A stretch of 64,000 nucleotides of DNA from SXVE01 sp036388895 (GCA_036388895.1 DASVQY010000018.1:34631-98630), one strand, 5' to 3'. Positions 1 through 8,936 are shown, counted from the first letter of the stretch. Translations and numbers: made by a program. Notes: generated by a model not told the origin, from the letters alone.

Positions 1-33
1 TTACTTACTACTTAGCACTTACCATTTACCACT

Positions 34-1131
34 ATGCTCAGTCGGCTTTACGGCAAAATCACCGATTTTCGCAACACACTTTACGAAAAAGAGGTTCTAA
101 AATCCTTTTCCTTAGGCGCTAAAACCGTAAGCATCGGAAATATCACGGTCGGAGGAACCGGAAAAACTCCGCTCGTCGCTTTTGTCGCGCGGAATCTGGC
201 AAAAAGCGGCGAAAAAGTCTGCATTCTCACGCGCGGCTACGGTCGGGAAAATCCTAAAAAAAGAGTTCTGGTTTCAGACGGCGAAACGATTTTAGCTGCC
301 GTCAAACAAGCCGGTGATGAACCGCTTGAACTGGCACGCAAACTTCTCGGCGCGGCAATTGTCGTAGCCGATGCGAACCGCGTTGCGGCGGCGAAATGGG
401 CGCGGGAAAAATTCGGCGCGACCGTTTTTGTTTTGGATGACGCTTTTCAGCACAGAAAAGCGAAACGAGATTTGGATGTTGTAATTTTAGACGGGACGAA
501 TCCGTTCGGAAATTTCAAGATTTTGCCGGCAGGAATTTTGCGAGAATCTTTGAGCGAGTTAAAACGCGCTGATTTGATTGTCATTTCGCGGGCAAATTTA
601 GCTGAAAATGCTGAAAAGACGAAAAGGAAAATTAGAGAATATAACCCGCGATGCCCGATTTTTACGTCCGAAAACAGAATTTCCGAATTGATTGAACTGA
701 AAAAATTTAACGCGGAAACGCAAATGCGCGAAAATGCAATGAAAAAGAGTAATTTTCATCTAAACTTCAATGAAAACGAATTGCCGGTAAATTCTGAAAA
801 CTCTGAAATTCGCAATTACGAAATTAAAGATAAAAAAGCGCTCGCATTTTGTGCGCTCGGCAATCCGAATAATTTTTTCGAGATGCTCCGGCGCGAAAAT
901 TTTAATTTGATTGCAACCGAAATTTTTCCCGATCATCATTTTTATTCGCGGAAAGACATTGAAAAGCTCGAAAAAACCGCCGCTTCAACCGGCGCAGAAA
1001 TTTTGCTGACAACTGCTAAAGACGGCGTAAAATTGAAGGATTTACAATTCGACGCGTCGTGCTTCGTCGTCGAAACCGAATTATTTTTTGATGATCAAGA
1101 AAATTTTTTGAAAGTGCTGCGGAGTATTTAA
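34..1131 (+). CDS. lpxK: Tetraacyldisaccharide 4'-kinase LpxK
   Basis: Transfers phosphate to the 4' position of the lipid A disaccharide precursor, giving lipid IVA at the inner face of the cytoplasmic membrane. Residues 35-46 read GNITVGGTGKTP, the characteristic Walker A loop of LpxK, and DDAFQHR near residue 135 is the second family signature, followed by NPFG. The length of 365 residues is slightly above the usual 320-350; the extra residues fall in a variable Lys/Asn/Glu-rich stretch around residues 235-265. The ATG sits only 33 bases into the window, so upstream partners such as kdtA cannot be seen. The gene is convergent with the leftward operon that follows. Its presence shows that the organism makes lipid A. 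Confidence 0.95.
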   Translation: MLSRLYGKITDFRNTLYEKEVLKSFSLGAKTVSIGNITVGGTGKTPLVAFVARNLAKSGEKVCILTRGYGRENPKKRVLVSDGETILAAVKQAGDEPLELARKLLGAAIVVADANRVAAAKWAREKFGATVFVLDDAFQHRKAKRDLDVVILDGTNPFGNFKILPAGILRESLSELKRADLIVISRANLAENAEKTKRKIREYNPRCPIFTSENRISELIELKKFNAETQMRENAMKKSNFHLNFNENELPVNSENSEIRNYEIKDKKALAFCALGNPNNFFEMLRRENFNLIATEIFPDHHFYSRKDIEKLEKTAASTGAEILLTTAKDGVKLKDLQFDASCFVVETELFFDDQENFLKVLRSI

Positions 1132-1132
1132 A

Positions 1133-1186
1133 GCTTTAGTTTTATCGAAAAAGATTGTAAAAATTAAAACTGTAAAAACTAAAAGT
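1133..1186. terminator. AT-rich inverted repeat between convergent genes
   Basis: Just after the lpxK stop, CTTTAGTTTTA (from about 1134) is mirrored by TAAAAACTAAAAG ending near 1185, which can form a weak A/T-rich hairpin. It lies between lpxK and the stop of the leftward 47-residue ORF, where a bidirectional terminator would be expected. There is no GC-rich stem, so the call is tentative. Confidence 0.3.
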
Positions 1187-1329
1187 CACGGCTCTTTCCC
1201 TTCATTTTTTTTCTTTACAGGTTCTTTTTTATCGCCCCAGTAAAATGCGCGGACGACTAAAAAGTAAACGAGCACAACCAAAAAGCACAAAATAAAAAAG
1301 AATATTATTAACCATCCAATCGGAGACAT
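1186..1329 (-). CDS. Small single-pass membrane protein (47 aa)
   Basis: A short ORF whose ATG lies two bases after the stop of the AI-2E exporter gene. The exporter's last codons contain GAGGTAA about a dozen bases upstream, which can serve as Shine-Dalgarno. The protein begins MSPIGWLIIFFFILCF, so residues 5-30 form one hydrophobic helix, followed by YWGDKK and a Lys/Glu-rich tail ending KNEGKEP. I do not recognise a family. Translational coupling to the exporter, the clean helix-plus-charged-tail design and a proper stop all argue for a real small protein, perhaps an accessory subunit of the exporter. That role is inference. Confidence 0.6.
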   Translation of the reverse strand: MSPIGWLIIFFFILCFLVVLVYFLVVRAFYWGDKKEPVKKKNEGKEP

Positions 1330-1331
1330 TT

Positions 1332-2561
1332 TTACGGTATTACCTCGGCGTTTTCTTCGCTGTTTTCCTTCGGTTCGAGCAACCCGGCGAAAAGCCCGCG
1401 GCTTCCGCTGTGCTCTAATACATGTTTATAAAGAACGGTTAAAAGCGCGACCAGCGGAATCGCGATAAAAACTCCGGGAATTCCGGCGACCTGCTCGCCC
1501 GCCAGAACGGATAAAATAATCGCCAGCGGATGCAGATGAATTCCTTCCCGGACGATGCGCGGATAAGTGACGTAATCGTGCGTGATGCGCAAAACAATCA
1601 AAAAAATCGCCGTCCAAAGCGCTTGCCAACCGGATTCGAGACCGGCGACCGAAACGGCGATAATCGCAACTGTCAGCGGTCCGATTAAAGGTATAAATTC
1701 AAGAACTCCGGCGATTATTCCGATCAAAAGGGCGTAATTGTTTCCCAAAAGATAAAATCCGACGGTGCAGACAAATCCGATTAAAAGGCACGAAATAAGC
1801 TGGGCGCGCGCGTATGCGGCGAGCGTTTTGTTAACGTCGTGCATTATTGATTCGACGCGCGTTCGCCACACGCCGACCGGAATAATTCGCAAAACGCCGA
1901 CGCGAAACATAGTCACGTCTTTGAGAAAGAAAAACGAGAGAATCGGAACTAAAACGAGCCACGGCGCATAAGTTATGATTTCGATGGCGACGACGCCCAA
2001 AAGCGAGGAAACGTATTCTCCCAAAGACGTTAATGATTCGGTGATTTTGTCGTTAATCTGCGTTTGCACGTTTTGCGAAACGCGCATTCGGTCGAGTCGC
2101 CGGTTCAAATCGCCTATTCCGTTCTGAACGTATGTCGTGTAAGTCGGGACGTTTGTCGCAAACTCTTTCCCCTGATCAATAATTTGCGGCGCAATATAAG
2201 AAATAGTTACGCCCAAAACCGTAAAAACCAGCAGATAAGAAATTGCAATCGCCAGCGAACGCGGCATAACTTTGCCGATGCTGCGATTTTCAAACGGGCG
2301 CTGTATCAATTTCACCAAAGGATTTATCAGGTAAGCGAGAAAAACCGCCAGAACGACCATAAAAAACAGATAAATCAGCGACGAAAGGATGCTGCTGACG
2401 AAATCTTTGACGGCTAAAAGCACTAACACAATGACGACGACGCGAATAATCGAGCGAAACGACGGCGAAGTAGAAGCCAGCGCGACGAGCTGCGGCGTTT
2501 GTTCCGCTTCGTTCGGCTCGTCTATCGAGGAAACCTGTCTGTTTTCTTTTTCGTCTGTCAT
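1332..2561 (-). CDS. AI-2E family transporter (PerM/UPF0118)
   Basis: Polytopic inner-membrane protein of the AI-2 exporter superfamily, 409 residues. After a charged N-terminal tail (about 1-38), two or three hydrophobic helices are followed by a soluble segment (about 135-185, with IDQGKEF and IGDLNRRLDRM) and then a cluster of helices. The cluster includes the family-typical PWLVLVPILSFFFLKD, GVLEFIPLIGPL and the C-terminal GIPGVFIAIPLVALL. Members export signal molecules, fatty-acid-like compounds or act as Na+/H+ antiporters; the substrate cannot be read from sequence. It is third in a leftward operon, starting four bases after the preceding lipoprotein stop, and is coupled to the small membrane protein downstream. 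Confidence 0.88.
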   Translation of the reverse strand: MTDEKENRQVSSIDEPNEAEQTPQLVALASTSPSFRSIIRVVVIVLVLLAVKDFVSSILSSLIYLFFMVVLAVFLAYLINPLVKLIQRPFENRSIGKVMPRSLAIAISYLLVFTVLGVTISYIAPQIIDQGKEFATNVPTYTTYVQNGIGDLNRRLDRMRVSQNVQTQINDKITESLTSLGEYVSSLLGVVAIEIITYAPWLVLVPILSFFFLKDVTMFRVGVLRIIPVGVWRTRVESIMHDVNKTLAAYARAQLISCLLIGFVCTVGFYLLGNNYALLIGIIAGVLEFIPLIGPLTVAIIAVSVAGLESGWQALWTAIFLIVLRITHDYVTYPRIVREGIHLHPLAIILSVLAGEQVAGIPGVFIAIPLVALLTVLYKHVLEHSGSRGLFAGLLEPKENSEENAEVIP

Positions 2562-2565
2562 AAAC

Positions 2566-3090
2566 TTATTTCGGCGCGGCGTTAGCGTTCGTATTCGTGT
2601 TCGCCGGCGACTGTTCTTCGATTGGTTTGGAAAAGTTTTCGACGGCGAACCGCTCCTGCAAAATTTTCAGATTTTCCTCCGGAAATTTAAATTTTGAACC
2701 GGCGATTACCGCCTTTTCGCCGTCGGTGACGATAAAACGATTGGTTTCGGGCGGCGAACTCATTTTAATGAATCGTTTATCATCAGCATCGAGCGCGGCG
2801 CCGTCTTTGCGTCGGATCACGAAAATCGTGTCGAAGTCCGCCGTTCTCATCGTCTCCAGATCGCGCTCGTACGAATTAACAACTCTTTCCGGCGCGTTCG
2901 CGGGCTGCGTTTGAACGTTTCTTTGCGAATTAATGATTGCGCGATTCGGTTGACAACCGAAAACAAACGAAACGCCCGTCAACAAAAGAAAAATTAAAAC
3001 ACTCCGAATATTTACACTTCGGAAATTTTCCCCGCGTCCCCGCCTCGCCGCGTCCCCGCATTCCCTGTTCTGCCTTTTTCCACTTCTCAT
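2566..3090 (-). CDS. Putative lipoprotein of unknown function
   Basis: 174 residues from the ATG at 3090, which follows the stop of the preceding membrane-protein gene by a single base (TAATATG); this coupling is why I chose it over longer in-frame starts inside the upstream gene. A basic N-terminal stretch (about 27 residues) leads into NIRSVLIFLLLTGVSFVFGC, a lipobox ending in Cys, so the mature protein is probably membrane-anchored. The mature part has a short conserved-looking domain (RTADFDTIFVIRRKDG, then FIVTDGEKAVIAG) and an Asn/Thr/Ala-rich tail. No family is recognised. The unusual Arg-rich N-terminus is encoded by a GC-rich repeat-like stretch (3028-3062). Confidence 0.6.
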   Translation of the reverse strand: MRSGKRQNRECGDAARRGRGENFRSVNIRSVLIFLLLTGVSFVFGCQPNRAIINSQRNVQTQPANAPERVVNSYERDLETMRTADFDTIFVIRRKDGAALDADDKRFIKMSSPPETNRFIVTDGEKAVIAGSKFKFPEENLKILQERFAVENFSKPIEEQSPANTNTNANAAPK

Positions 3091-3091
3091 A

Positions 3092-4939
3092 TTACGGTTC
3101 CTCGTCCTCGTCGTTCGCCGCTTTATTTGAATTATTCGCCGCTTTTTCTTCTTCGTCGAGTTGTTTTTTCTCTTCGGGCGTTTCCGGCGCATCGTCAACG
3201 GAATCCCGCGGCGGCTCGCCTTTCTGCGGTCGAATTTTCAGTATTCGCGCTTCGTCGTCTTCGTAGATGATTTCCGTCCAGCCGCTTTCGAGCGCTTTGG
3301 CGAATAGTTCTTCGTTTTCTTTGGCGTCGGCGAAAATATAATTCGCGCCGAACTTTTCGCGAATGACGGGCGCGGGATCGTCAATTTTTCCGTCGTTTAG
3401 TTCGACGAGGAGCTTGTAAAGGTCTGGATTTTCCGAAAAGAGATAGTTCGGGTCGAGTCCGTAAACGTAAGAATGTTTCGTGTTGTAGAAAAACAATTTC
3501 GGAAAATCATCCCAATTCGTGTTGTAAATGCGTTCGCCCGCCGGAATGTTATCGTTGCCGCTGGCGTCTTTTCCGGTCGCAAAATTCATCGCGCGTTCGT
3601 ATCTGTCGTTCGCTTCGTTTCCGCGAATCGTTGCGAGCAAGCCGTTTTCGTTTATTCCGAAACGCTGCAGACCGATCAAATTAAATACAAAAACTGCAAA
3701 CAAAATAATTCCCAAACCCCAGAGAGCGGCGAGCTTGCCGTAATTCCAAAGCTGCTGGTTTTCGCTCGGCTTGTCCGAGTCGAGATACGGCTCGATTTCG
3801 CGCTTAAAGTCTTCGGGCAATTGCGGTTTCGACGATACGATAAAAGCCTGCCAGCTAAAAGCGACGAACAAAACGGCGAACGGCGGAAAGTATTCGGCAA
3901 ACCGTTTAGACCGAAACTGCGCGGCGAGCAGAACCGTGACGAACGCGAGAAAAAACGTCGCTTTTTCCGGCAGTTTTCCCCCGCGCGGCATAAATAAAAT
4001 GTAGCCGACGAGCATCGCCGCGAGCGCGACCGGAAAATTCGTGATCAATTCCATTCCCGAATACGGATACCATTCGCCGCCGACCGCCACCGCAAAATCC
4101 GAACCGACTTTGAATTTCGTGTAGAAATGTTCCCAGAAAAGCAGTAGATTGTTCGGAAAATACGGGTTGATAATGTTTCCCAGAATCATTCCGCCGAAAG
4201 TGTACGCGAGCGGTCGCCACTCAAATCTTCGCTCGTTCCACCCGATGATAATCGTCCAGATAAAAGCCGCGATAAGAAGCAGCGGAAACAAACTGTAAGT
4301 CCAGACGAAGGCGAACATCAGCGGCGCGAGCCAGACGTATTTGCGCTCGAAAAGCAGATAAATGCCGAGAACGGTGATAATAATCGTCAGCGGCGGCGCT
4401 TTCGCCATATTCATACGGAAATAAAACGAACCGGCGCACACCAGAATCATCGTCAGCCACAGCAGAAGATAATTTATTTTGTAGCGGTAAAGCAGCCAGT
4501 AAACGGAAAAAACCGCCAAAGTCGCGAAAACGACCGCCGCGATCTTCGCCGCCCTTACCGGCTCAAAAAACCACAGAAACGGAATCTGCAAAAGATGAAA
4601 AAGAAAATGATGATCGGCGTAATCCTTCGGATTCAAAACGGTCAGCGGAAGCCATTCAAACGTCGGCAGCCAATGTCCGCTTTTGAAACTTTCCCATAAA
4701 AGCATACTCCATTTGATATGGTAATAACCGTCCCAATCGCCGCAGCAAATCGCCTGCGTTTGAAATTGCAGCAAAGTCATCACGAGCAAGATGGCGAAAA
4801 AACCGAATATCAAATAAATCGTCCGCACAGCCTCGTCGGTTTCAAGATATTCGCGCCAGGAAAGCCGCGCGTTTTCACCGGTTCCGGCTCGTTTTTCGCG
4901 CCCCGTATTTTCCGAGTTTTGTTCTAAAATTTCTTCCAT
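3092..4939 (-). CDS. GT-C-like polytopic membrane protein
   Basis: 615 residues from the ATG at 4939 (MEEILEQNSE...); an in-frame ATG 54 bases further upstream adds only a poor hydrophobic tail, so I prefer the shorter start. After one helix (about 35-55) comes CCGDWDGYYHIKW, an acidic pair plus His in the first extracytoplasmic loop, as in GT-C glycosyltransferases such as STT3 and PMT. Roughly ten further helices follow. The last 200 residues form a soluble domain (GERIYNTNWDDFPKLFFYN, IIYEDDEARILKIRP) and an acidic C-terminus. It probably transfers a lipid-linked sugar outside the membrane, but no specific family is certain. It is the first gene of the leftward operon that ends at 1186. 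Confidence 0.65.
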   Translation of the reverse strand: MEEILEQNSENTGREKRAGTGENARLSWREYLETDEAVRTIYLIFGFFAILLVMTLLQFQTQAICCGDWDGYYHIKWSMLLWESFKSGHWLPTFEWLPLTVLNPKDYADHHFLFHLLQIPFLWFFEPVRAAKIAAVVFATLAVFSVYWLLYRYKINYLLLWLTMILVCAGSFYFRMNMAKAPPLTIIITVLGIYLLFERKYVWLAPLMFAFVWTYSLFPLLLIAAFIWTIIIGWNERRFEWRPLAYTFGGMILGNIINPYFPNNLLLFWEHFYTKFKVGSDFAVAVGGEWYPYSGMELITNFPVALAAMLVGYILFMPRGGKLPEKATFFLAFVTVLLAAQFRSKRFAEYFPPFAVLFVAFSWQAFIVSSKPQLPEDFKREIEPYLDSDKPSENQQLWNYGKLAALWGLGIILFAVFVFNLIGLQRFGINENGLLATIRGNEANDRYERAMNFATGKDASGNDNIPAGERIYNTNWDDFPKLFFYNTKHSYVYGLDPNYLFSENPDLYKLLVELNDGKIDDPAPVIREKFGANYIFADAKENEELFAKALESGWTEIIYEDDEARILKIRPQKGEPPRDSVDDAPETPEEKKQLDEEEKAANNSNKAANDEDEEP

Positions 4940-5382
4940 TATAAAAGCCTTATAATCGGGTGATAAAAGGATAAATTCACTCAAAATTATCACGAAATCA
5001 AGCCAAATATCTAACCGCAGTAAGCACGTTTCGACAACATCCCGAAAACAACCGCAAATTTTGCGAATTAAAACTATTATTAATCTTTATTTGTGCGTTG
5101 TTATGTTTTTGTTCGAGGATGCCGAATTCAAATAATTTTTGCGAACGCATTTCTTTTGCGGTTTCGTTCTCTGCCTTTCGTAAATAAATCGAACGTCAAA
5201 TGAAACGATTCTCAGTTGAATAATAAAACCTGGATTTTACAGATGATCGATGGATCGTCTTTTTGTTTATGAAACTTTTTCCCCCCGCTTTTCGCGTTAG
5301 CGATTGAAAGGAGTTTCGCAGCGGCAGAACCGGGCGCGATGCGAATTTACAAAAAATATTTTCAGATAATAAAGGAGCAATT
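4940..5382. other. Divergent intergenic region
   Basis: 443 bases between the leftward GT-C-like gene and the rightward O-methyltransferase, so it must hold both promoters. I see a 9-bp inverted repeat, AACCGCAAA near 5050 and TTTGCGGTT near 5157, and a run of cytosines near 5280, but no gene or recognisable riboswitch. The last bases contain AAAGGAG, a strong ribosome binding site for the ATG at 5383. Confidence 0.5.
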
Positions 5383-6420
5383 ATGAGCAGCAATAATCAA
5401 AAACCTAAAGTTTCACGACAGGCAGCCGCGGAAGCGATGCTGCAAATGATGTCCGGCTTTTGGATTTCGCGCGGCATTTACGTCGCTGCCAAATTAGGCA
5501 TCGCCGATCATCTTCGCGACGGAGCGAAAACAGCCGAAGAATTAGCGATGACAACTGAAACCCACGCCGATTCGCTTTACCGCATTTTGCGAATGCTGGC
5601 AATGGTCGGCGTTTTTTATCAAGACGGCGAAAATCGTTTCGGTTTAACTCCGCTTTCGGAAACTTTGCTTTCCGACGAACCGATGTCTTTGCGCGAAAAC
5701 GCAATCATCGAAATGGGCGAAGTTCATTATCAAGCCTGGGGCAATCTTCTGCACACGGTCAAAACCGGCGAAATTGCTTTCGATAGTCATTTCGGAATGG
5801 ACATCTGGCAATATTTCGCGCAGCACCCGGAAAACGCGCAGACTTTCAATCGCTATATGGCGAACAGTTCGGCGATGATGAACGAAGCAATCGGTAAAAG
5901 CGACGTTTTTGCCGATTCTACCCGCATCGTTGATGTCGGCGGCGGTTTGGGCGGAATGATTACGGCGATTTTAAAGGCAAATCCGCAGCTCGAAGGCGTG
6001 CTTTTCGATGCGCCGTCGGTCGTCGAAAAATCGAAAGATTTCATCGCCGAAAAAGGTCTGAGCGACCGCTGCGCAGCAATCGGCGGAGACTTTTTCGAAT
6101 CGGTTCCGGCGGGCGGCGACGTTTACACGATGCGCTGGATCATCCACGATTGGGAAGACTCGAAATCAATCAAGATTCTCAAAAACATTCGCCGCGTAAT
6201 GCCGCAGAACGGCAAATTAGTTTTAGCCGAGGCGGTCGTTCCCGAAAACGGTCAGCCGCATTACAGCAAATTTTTCGATCTTATTATGTTGACGATGACC
6301 GGCGGGCGCGAGCGCACCGAAAGCGAATATGCCGCGCTTCTCGAAAAAACCGGATTCAAGCTCAAACGAATCATTCCGACCGACACGTTTTTAAGCATTA
6401 TCGAAGCCGTCCCGGTGTAA
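5383..6420 (+). CDS. SAM-dependent O-methyltransferase (dimerising, CrtF/plant-OMT-like)
   Basis: 345 residues. The N-terminal part (about 15-95) is a winged-helix dimerisation domain (AEAMLQMMSGFWISRGIYVAAKLGIADHL). The C-terminal part is a class I methyltransferase with motif I VDVGGGLGGM at about residue 184, an acidic residue after the second strand, and MRWIIHDWED near residue 250, the region that carries the catalytic His in plant-type O-methyltransferases. The likely substrate is a hydroxylated aromatic or polyketide small molecule, which cannot be named. It has an excellent AAAGGAG ribosome binding site seven bases before the ATG. A GNAT gene follows after 52 bases and is probably co-transcribed. 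Confidence 0.87.
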   Translation: MSSNNQKPKVSRQAAAEAMLQMMSGFWISRGIYVAAKLGIADHLRDGAKTAEELAMTTETHADSLYRILRMLAMVGVFYQDGENRFGLTPLSETLLSDEPMSLRENAIIEMGEVHYQAWGNLLHTVKTGEIAFDSHFGMDIWQYFAQHPENAQTFNRYMANSSAMMNEAIGKSDVFADSTRIVDVGGGLGGMITAILKANPQLEGVLFDAPSVVEKSKDFIAEKGLSDRCAAIGGDFFESVPAGGDVYTMRWIIHDWEDSKSIKILKNIRRVMPQNGKLVLAEAVVPENGQPHYSKFFDLIMLTMTGGRERTESEYAALLEKTGFKLKRIIPTDTFLSIIEAVPV

Positions 6421-6472
6421 AACGACGACAGAAAATCAATTCGATTTTCTGTAAAAAAGGAGGAGTTTAGAA

Positions 6473-7339
6473 ATGAATATACGATCTGTAACAAGCGCCG
6501 ATGCCGAAAACTGCGGTCAAATTATTTACAAGGCTTTCGGCTCAATCGCCGACCGGCATAATTTCCCGCACGATTTTCCGTCGCTCGAATCGGCGATGCA
6601 AATGGCGGCAATGTCGGTGAATAATCCGAACATCATCGGTTTTGTCGCGGAAACCGATGACGGACGTTTTCTCGGCTCGAACTTTTTGTGGCGTTTCAAC
6701 GAAATAGCCGGCGTCGGACCGATTACGGTTGACCCGGACACGCAAGCGAAGGGCGTCGGCAAAGCCTTGATGCAGGCGGTTATCGAAGCCGGGCGCAATG
6801 ACGTTGGCATTCGCCTCGTGCAAGACGCTTTTAACACTGTTTCGATGCCGCTTTACGCCGGATTGGGTTTCAACGTCGTCGAGCCGCTTGTAATTATGCA
6901 AGGCGTTCCCGCGGGCGAAACATCTTTGTCATCGGATACAGAAGTCCGCCTGCTAGAAGAAAGCGATTACGAATCTTGCGCCGAATTATGCAGGAAAGTT
7001 CACGGCTTCGACCGCAATGCGGAACTCGCGCAAATCTCGCAAATGTCTCCGGCTTTTGTCGCCGTGCGTGAAGGAGCGGTCGCTGCTTATGCCGCGGCGC
7101 CGCATTTCTGGCAGATGAATCACGCCGTCGCCGAAACAGTTCAGGATATGGAGAATTTGCTCGCGGGCGCGGCACGCATTACCGGACAGCCGCTCGCTTT
7201 TCTGCTTCCGACACGGCAAGCCGAGCTTTTCCGCTGGTGCTTGACGCAGAAACTTCGAGTCGTCAAACCGATGACTTTGATGGCGATGGGTTCATACCGA
7301 GAACCGCGCGGATGTTTTCTGCCGTCGGTTTTGTATTAA
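6473..7339 (+). CDS. GNAT acetyltransferase, two-domain
   Basis: 288 residues, about twice the length of a single GNAT fold. The N-terminal domain has the acetyl-CoA loop as VDPDTQAKGVGKALMQA (about residues 85-101) and the typical N-terminal MNIRSVTSADAENCGQI. The second half (from about 155, VRLLEESDYESCAEL) looks like a degenerate second GNAT without an obvious Q/RxxGxG/A loop. The start is set by a strong AAGGAGGAG ribosome binding site nine bases upstream. It lies directly behind the O-methyltransferase. The substrate is unknown. Confidence 0.82.
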   Translation: MNIRSVTSADAENCGQIIYKAFGSIADRHNFPHDFPSLESAMQMAAMSVNNPNIIGFVAETDDGRFLGSNFLWRFNEIAGVGPITVDPDTQAKGVGKALMQAVIEAGRNDVGIRLVQDAFNTVSMPLYAGLGFNVVEPLVIMQGVPAGETSLSSDTEVRLLEESDYESCAELCRKVHGFDRNAELAQISQMSPAFVAVREGAVAAYAAAPHFWQMNHAVAETVQDMENLLAGAARITGQPLAFLLPTRQAELFRWCLTQKLRVVKPMTLMAMGSYREPRGCFLPSVLY

Positions 7340-7398
7340 GTTGGGAGCTGAAAACAAGTATTCCGGAAACTTTTATTATCCCAGCTAAAAATTCACGT

Positions 7399-7428
7399 TA
7401 TTGGTAATGAAAATTTTCATTACCAATA
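7399..7428. repeat. Perfect 30-bp palindrome in a convergent intergenic region
   Basis: The half-site TATTGGTAATGAAAA is followed with no spacer by its exact reverse complement. It lies between the stops of the rightward GNAT gene and the leftward S51 peptidase gene. As RNA it would form a stable cruciform-type hairpin on either strand, but there is no flanking T-run. It could be a bidirectional, Rho-assisted end or a protein-binding site. Confidence 0.75.
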
Positions 7429-7455
7429 GCGCTGACCGAGCTTCTTTTTTAGTTT

Positions 7456-8205
7456 CTATCTAATCAAAATGCGCGTTCCCGAATGAAAAATGTCAATGAC
7501 CGAATGATTTACCGCGCGGCGGATTCGGTACGCGCCGCCCGCGCCGTGAACGGAAACGTTTTTACCGTCAAATTCCAGCAACGTATTTTCATCAATTGCC
7601 CAACCTTCAACGACAAATTCAGCGTCAATTGCGTGAACCAGACGCGACAAAGTTCCCCACTGCGTCGCGTGTACGTCGACGGCGAACGGAACTAAACCCA
7701 AACCGTTTCGCACATCGAGCAAATCCAAATCTTCGCCCGCGTTTTCGTTCGCAATTTCTACCAATTCATTATTTATTTCGCGCCGCCAGCCGCCGATAAT
7801 CGCTTTTTCCGACGCTATCGAAGCGCCTGCGGAAAAGCCGCAGTAAGGAATGTTATTTTCAAATAAATATTCGAGCCAGTGTTTATCGTGACAAAGACTG
7901 TCATAATAAACGGGCGTCAAACCGCCGCAGACGAAAATTCCCGACGGCTTAATTTCGTTTAAATTTTCGATTGTCATATGTTTTTCCGCTGAAACAATTA
8001 CTTTAAATGAATCAGCGGAATTTAACCCGATTGATTCGAATGCGCTGCTGAACCGCAAAAATTGCTCGTGCGAATCAGCGCCGTCTTCTTCGGCGACGAT
8101 TATTGCAATTCTTTTTTGATTATTGGCGGCAGCCGTCAAAAAACGCCCGAATGTTTGCGGAAAAATTTCAGCGTTCCAGCCGCCGCCTATGAGAAAAACT
8201 TGCAT
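7456..8205 (-). CDS. Peptidase S51 / cyanophycinase-like protein
   Basis: 249 residues with a type-1 glutamine-amidotransferase-like fold. The start MQVFLIGGGWN matches the first strand of cyanophycinase and dipeptidase E families. GIFVCGGLTPVYYDSL (about residue 90) is the conserved Gly-Gly loop, and YCGFSAGASIAS (about 120) carries the nucleophile Ser of this serine-peptidase family. RNGLGLVPFAVDVHATQ near 170 contains the conserved segment that ends in a His. It may cleave Asp-X peptides or cyanophycin-like polymers. There is no signal peptide, so it is cytoplasmic. Its ATG overlaps the stop of the preceding lipoprotein gene by one base (TAATG), so it is last in the leftward operon. Confidence 0.83.
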   Translation of the reverse strand: MQVFLIGGGWNAEIFPQTFGRFLTAAANNQKRIAIIVAEEDGADSHEQFLRFSSAFESIGLNSADSFKVIVSAEKHMTIENLNEIKPSGIFVCGGLTPVYYDSLCHDKHWLEYLFENNIPYCGFSAGASIASEKAIIGGWRREINNELVEIANENAGEDLDLLDVRNGLGLVPFAVDVHATQWGTLSRLVHAIDAEFVVEGWAIDENTLLEFDGKNVSVHGAGGAYRIRRAVNHSVIDIFHSGTRILIR

Positions 8206-8882
8206 TACTTGTGTTTTATATCAATTGCCAGACGAGCGGGATTTTTAAGCTCTAAAACGCGGAAACGATTCGGCGATGTAACGCCTAAAACCCATGTCAC
8301 GTCGGCTTCGAAATCGCACGTTGATTTCAATTCTTTGATAATTTTATGATTCGGCGAGTATTCGCGCTTTTCAACCGTCGGCTTGCCTTCATCGGTGTGA
8401 GCGTTCGCCGGGGTAAACCTGATTTCGAGCCAGCCGTCGCCCGCTAAAGGCACGACATTGCCCGAACCGCAAGCGCGAATTGGTTTATCAATGTATTCGA
8501 TGTGATACGAAGGCAGTTCCGCGCCTTCAAACTCAAAAACAACGCGGTCATAATTTCCGTGCTGCGCGGTTCTCACCGTCTTCAAAAGCGCGGCGGCTTT
8601 TATCTCGTTTTTCTTGTCAACGATTCCGGCTGTTCCTTCAAAATCGGCATTATCCGTGCTCGTTTGAACATTAGCTGCCGCATTTGAATCGTTGTTTATG
8701 GAATTGTTTCTTGAATTGTTTGTCGAACTATTCTGTTGATTTGCGATGGTATTTGCGTTGTTACTTTGATTTACTTTCGCGGTGTTCAGATTCGGCGAAG
8801 TATTTTCGGTTCGCTGATTTTCGCATCCCGACAACATCAAAGCGCATAAAATCAATGTAAATATACAGTTTTTTATTTTCAT
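8205..8882 (-). CDS. AMIN-like domain lipoprotein
   Basis: 225 residues. A signal peptide MKIKNCIFTLILCALMLSGC ends in the lipobox LSGC, so Cys20 should be lipidated. A low-complexity Asn/Ser/Thr linker (about 22-75) is followed by a beta-rich domain of about 135 residues (TAQHGNYDRVVFEFEGAELPSYHIEYI ... PARLAIDIK). This matches the AMIN-like fold found in cell-wall-associated lipoproteins. Such domains usually bind envelope polymers. The gene sits between the DsbA-type gene and the S51 peptidase in one leftward operon; a function shared with these neighbours is not evident. Confidence 0.75.
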   Translation of the reverse strand: MKIKNCIFTLILCALMLSGCENQRTENTSPNLNTAKVNQSNNANTIANQQNSSTNNSRNNSINNDSNAAANVQTSTDNADFEGTAGIVDKKNEIKAAALLKTVRTAQHGNYDRVVFEFEGAELPSYHIEYIDKPIRACGSGNVVPLAGDGWLEIRFTPANAHTDEGKPTVEKREYSPNHKIIKELKSTCDFEADVTWVLGVTSPNRFRVLELKNPARLAIDIKHK

Positions 8883-8936
8883 TTTTTCACTTTCATTTTT
8901 TGCTTTTATTCTTCGCTCTTTTTTGCTTTTACAAGA

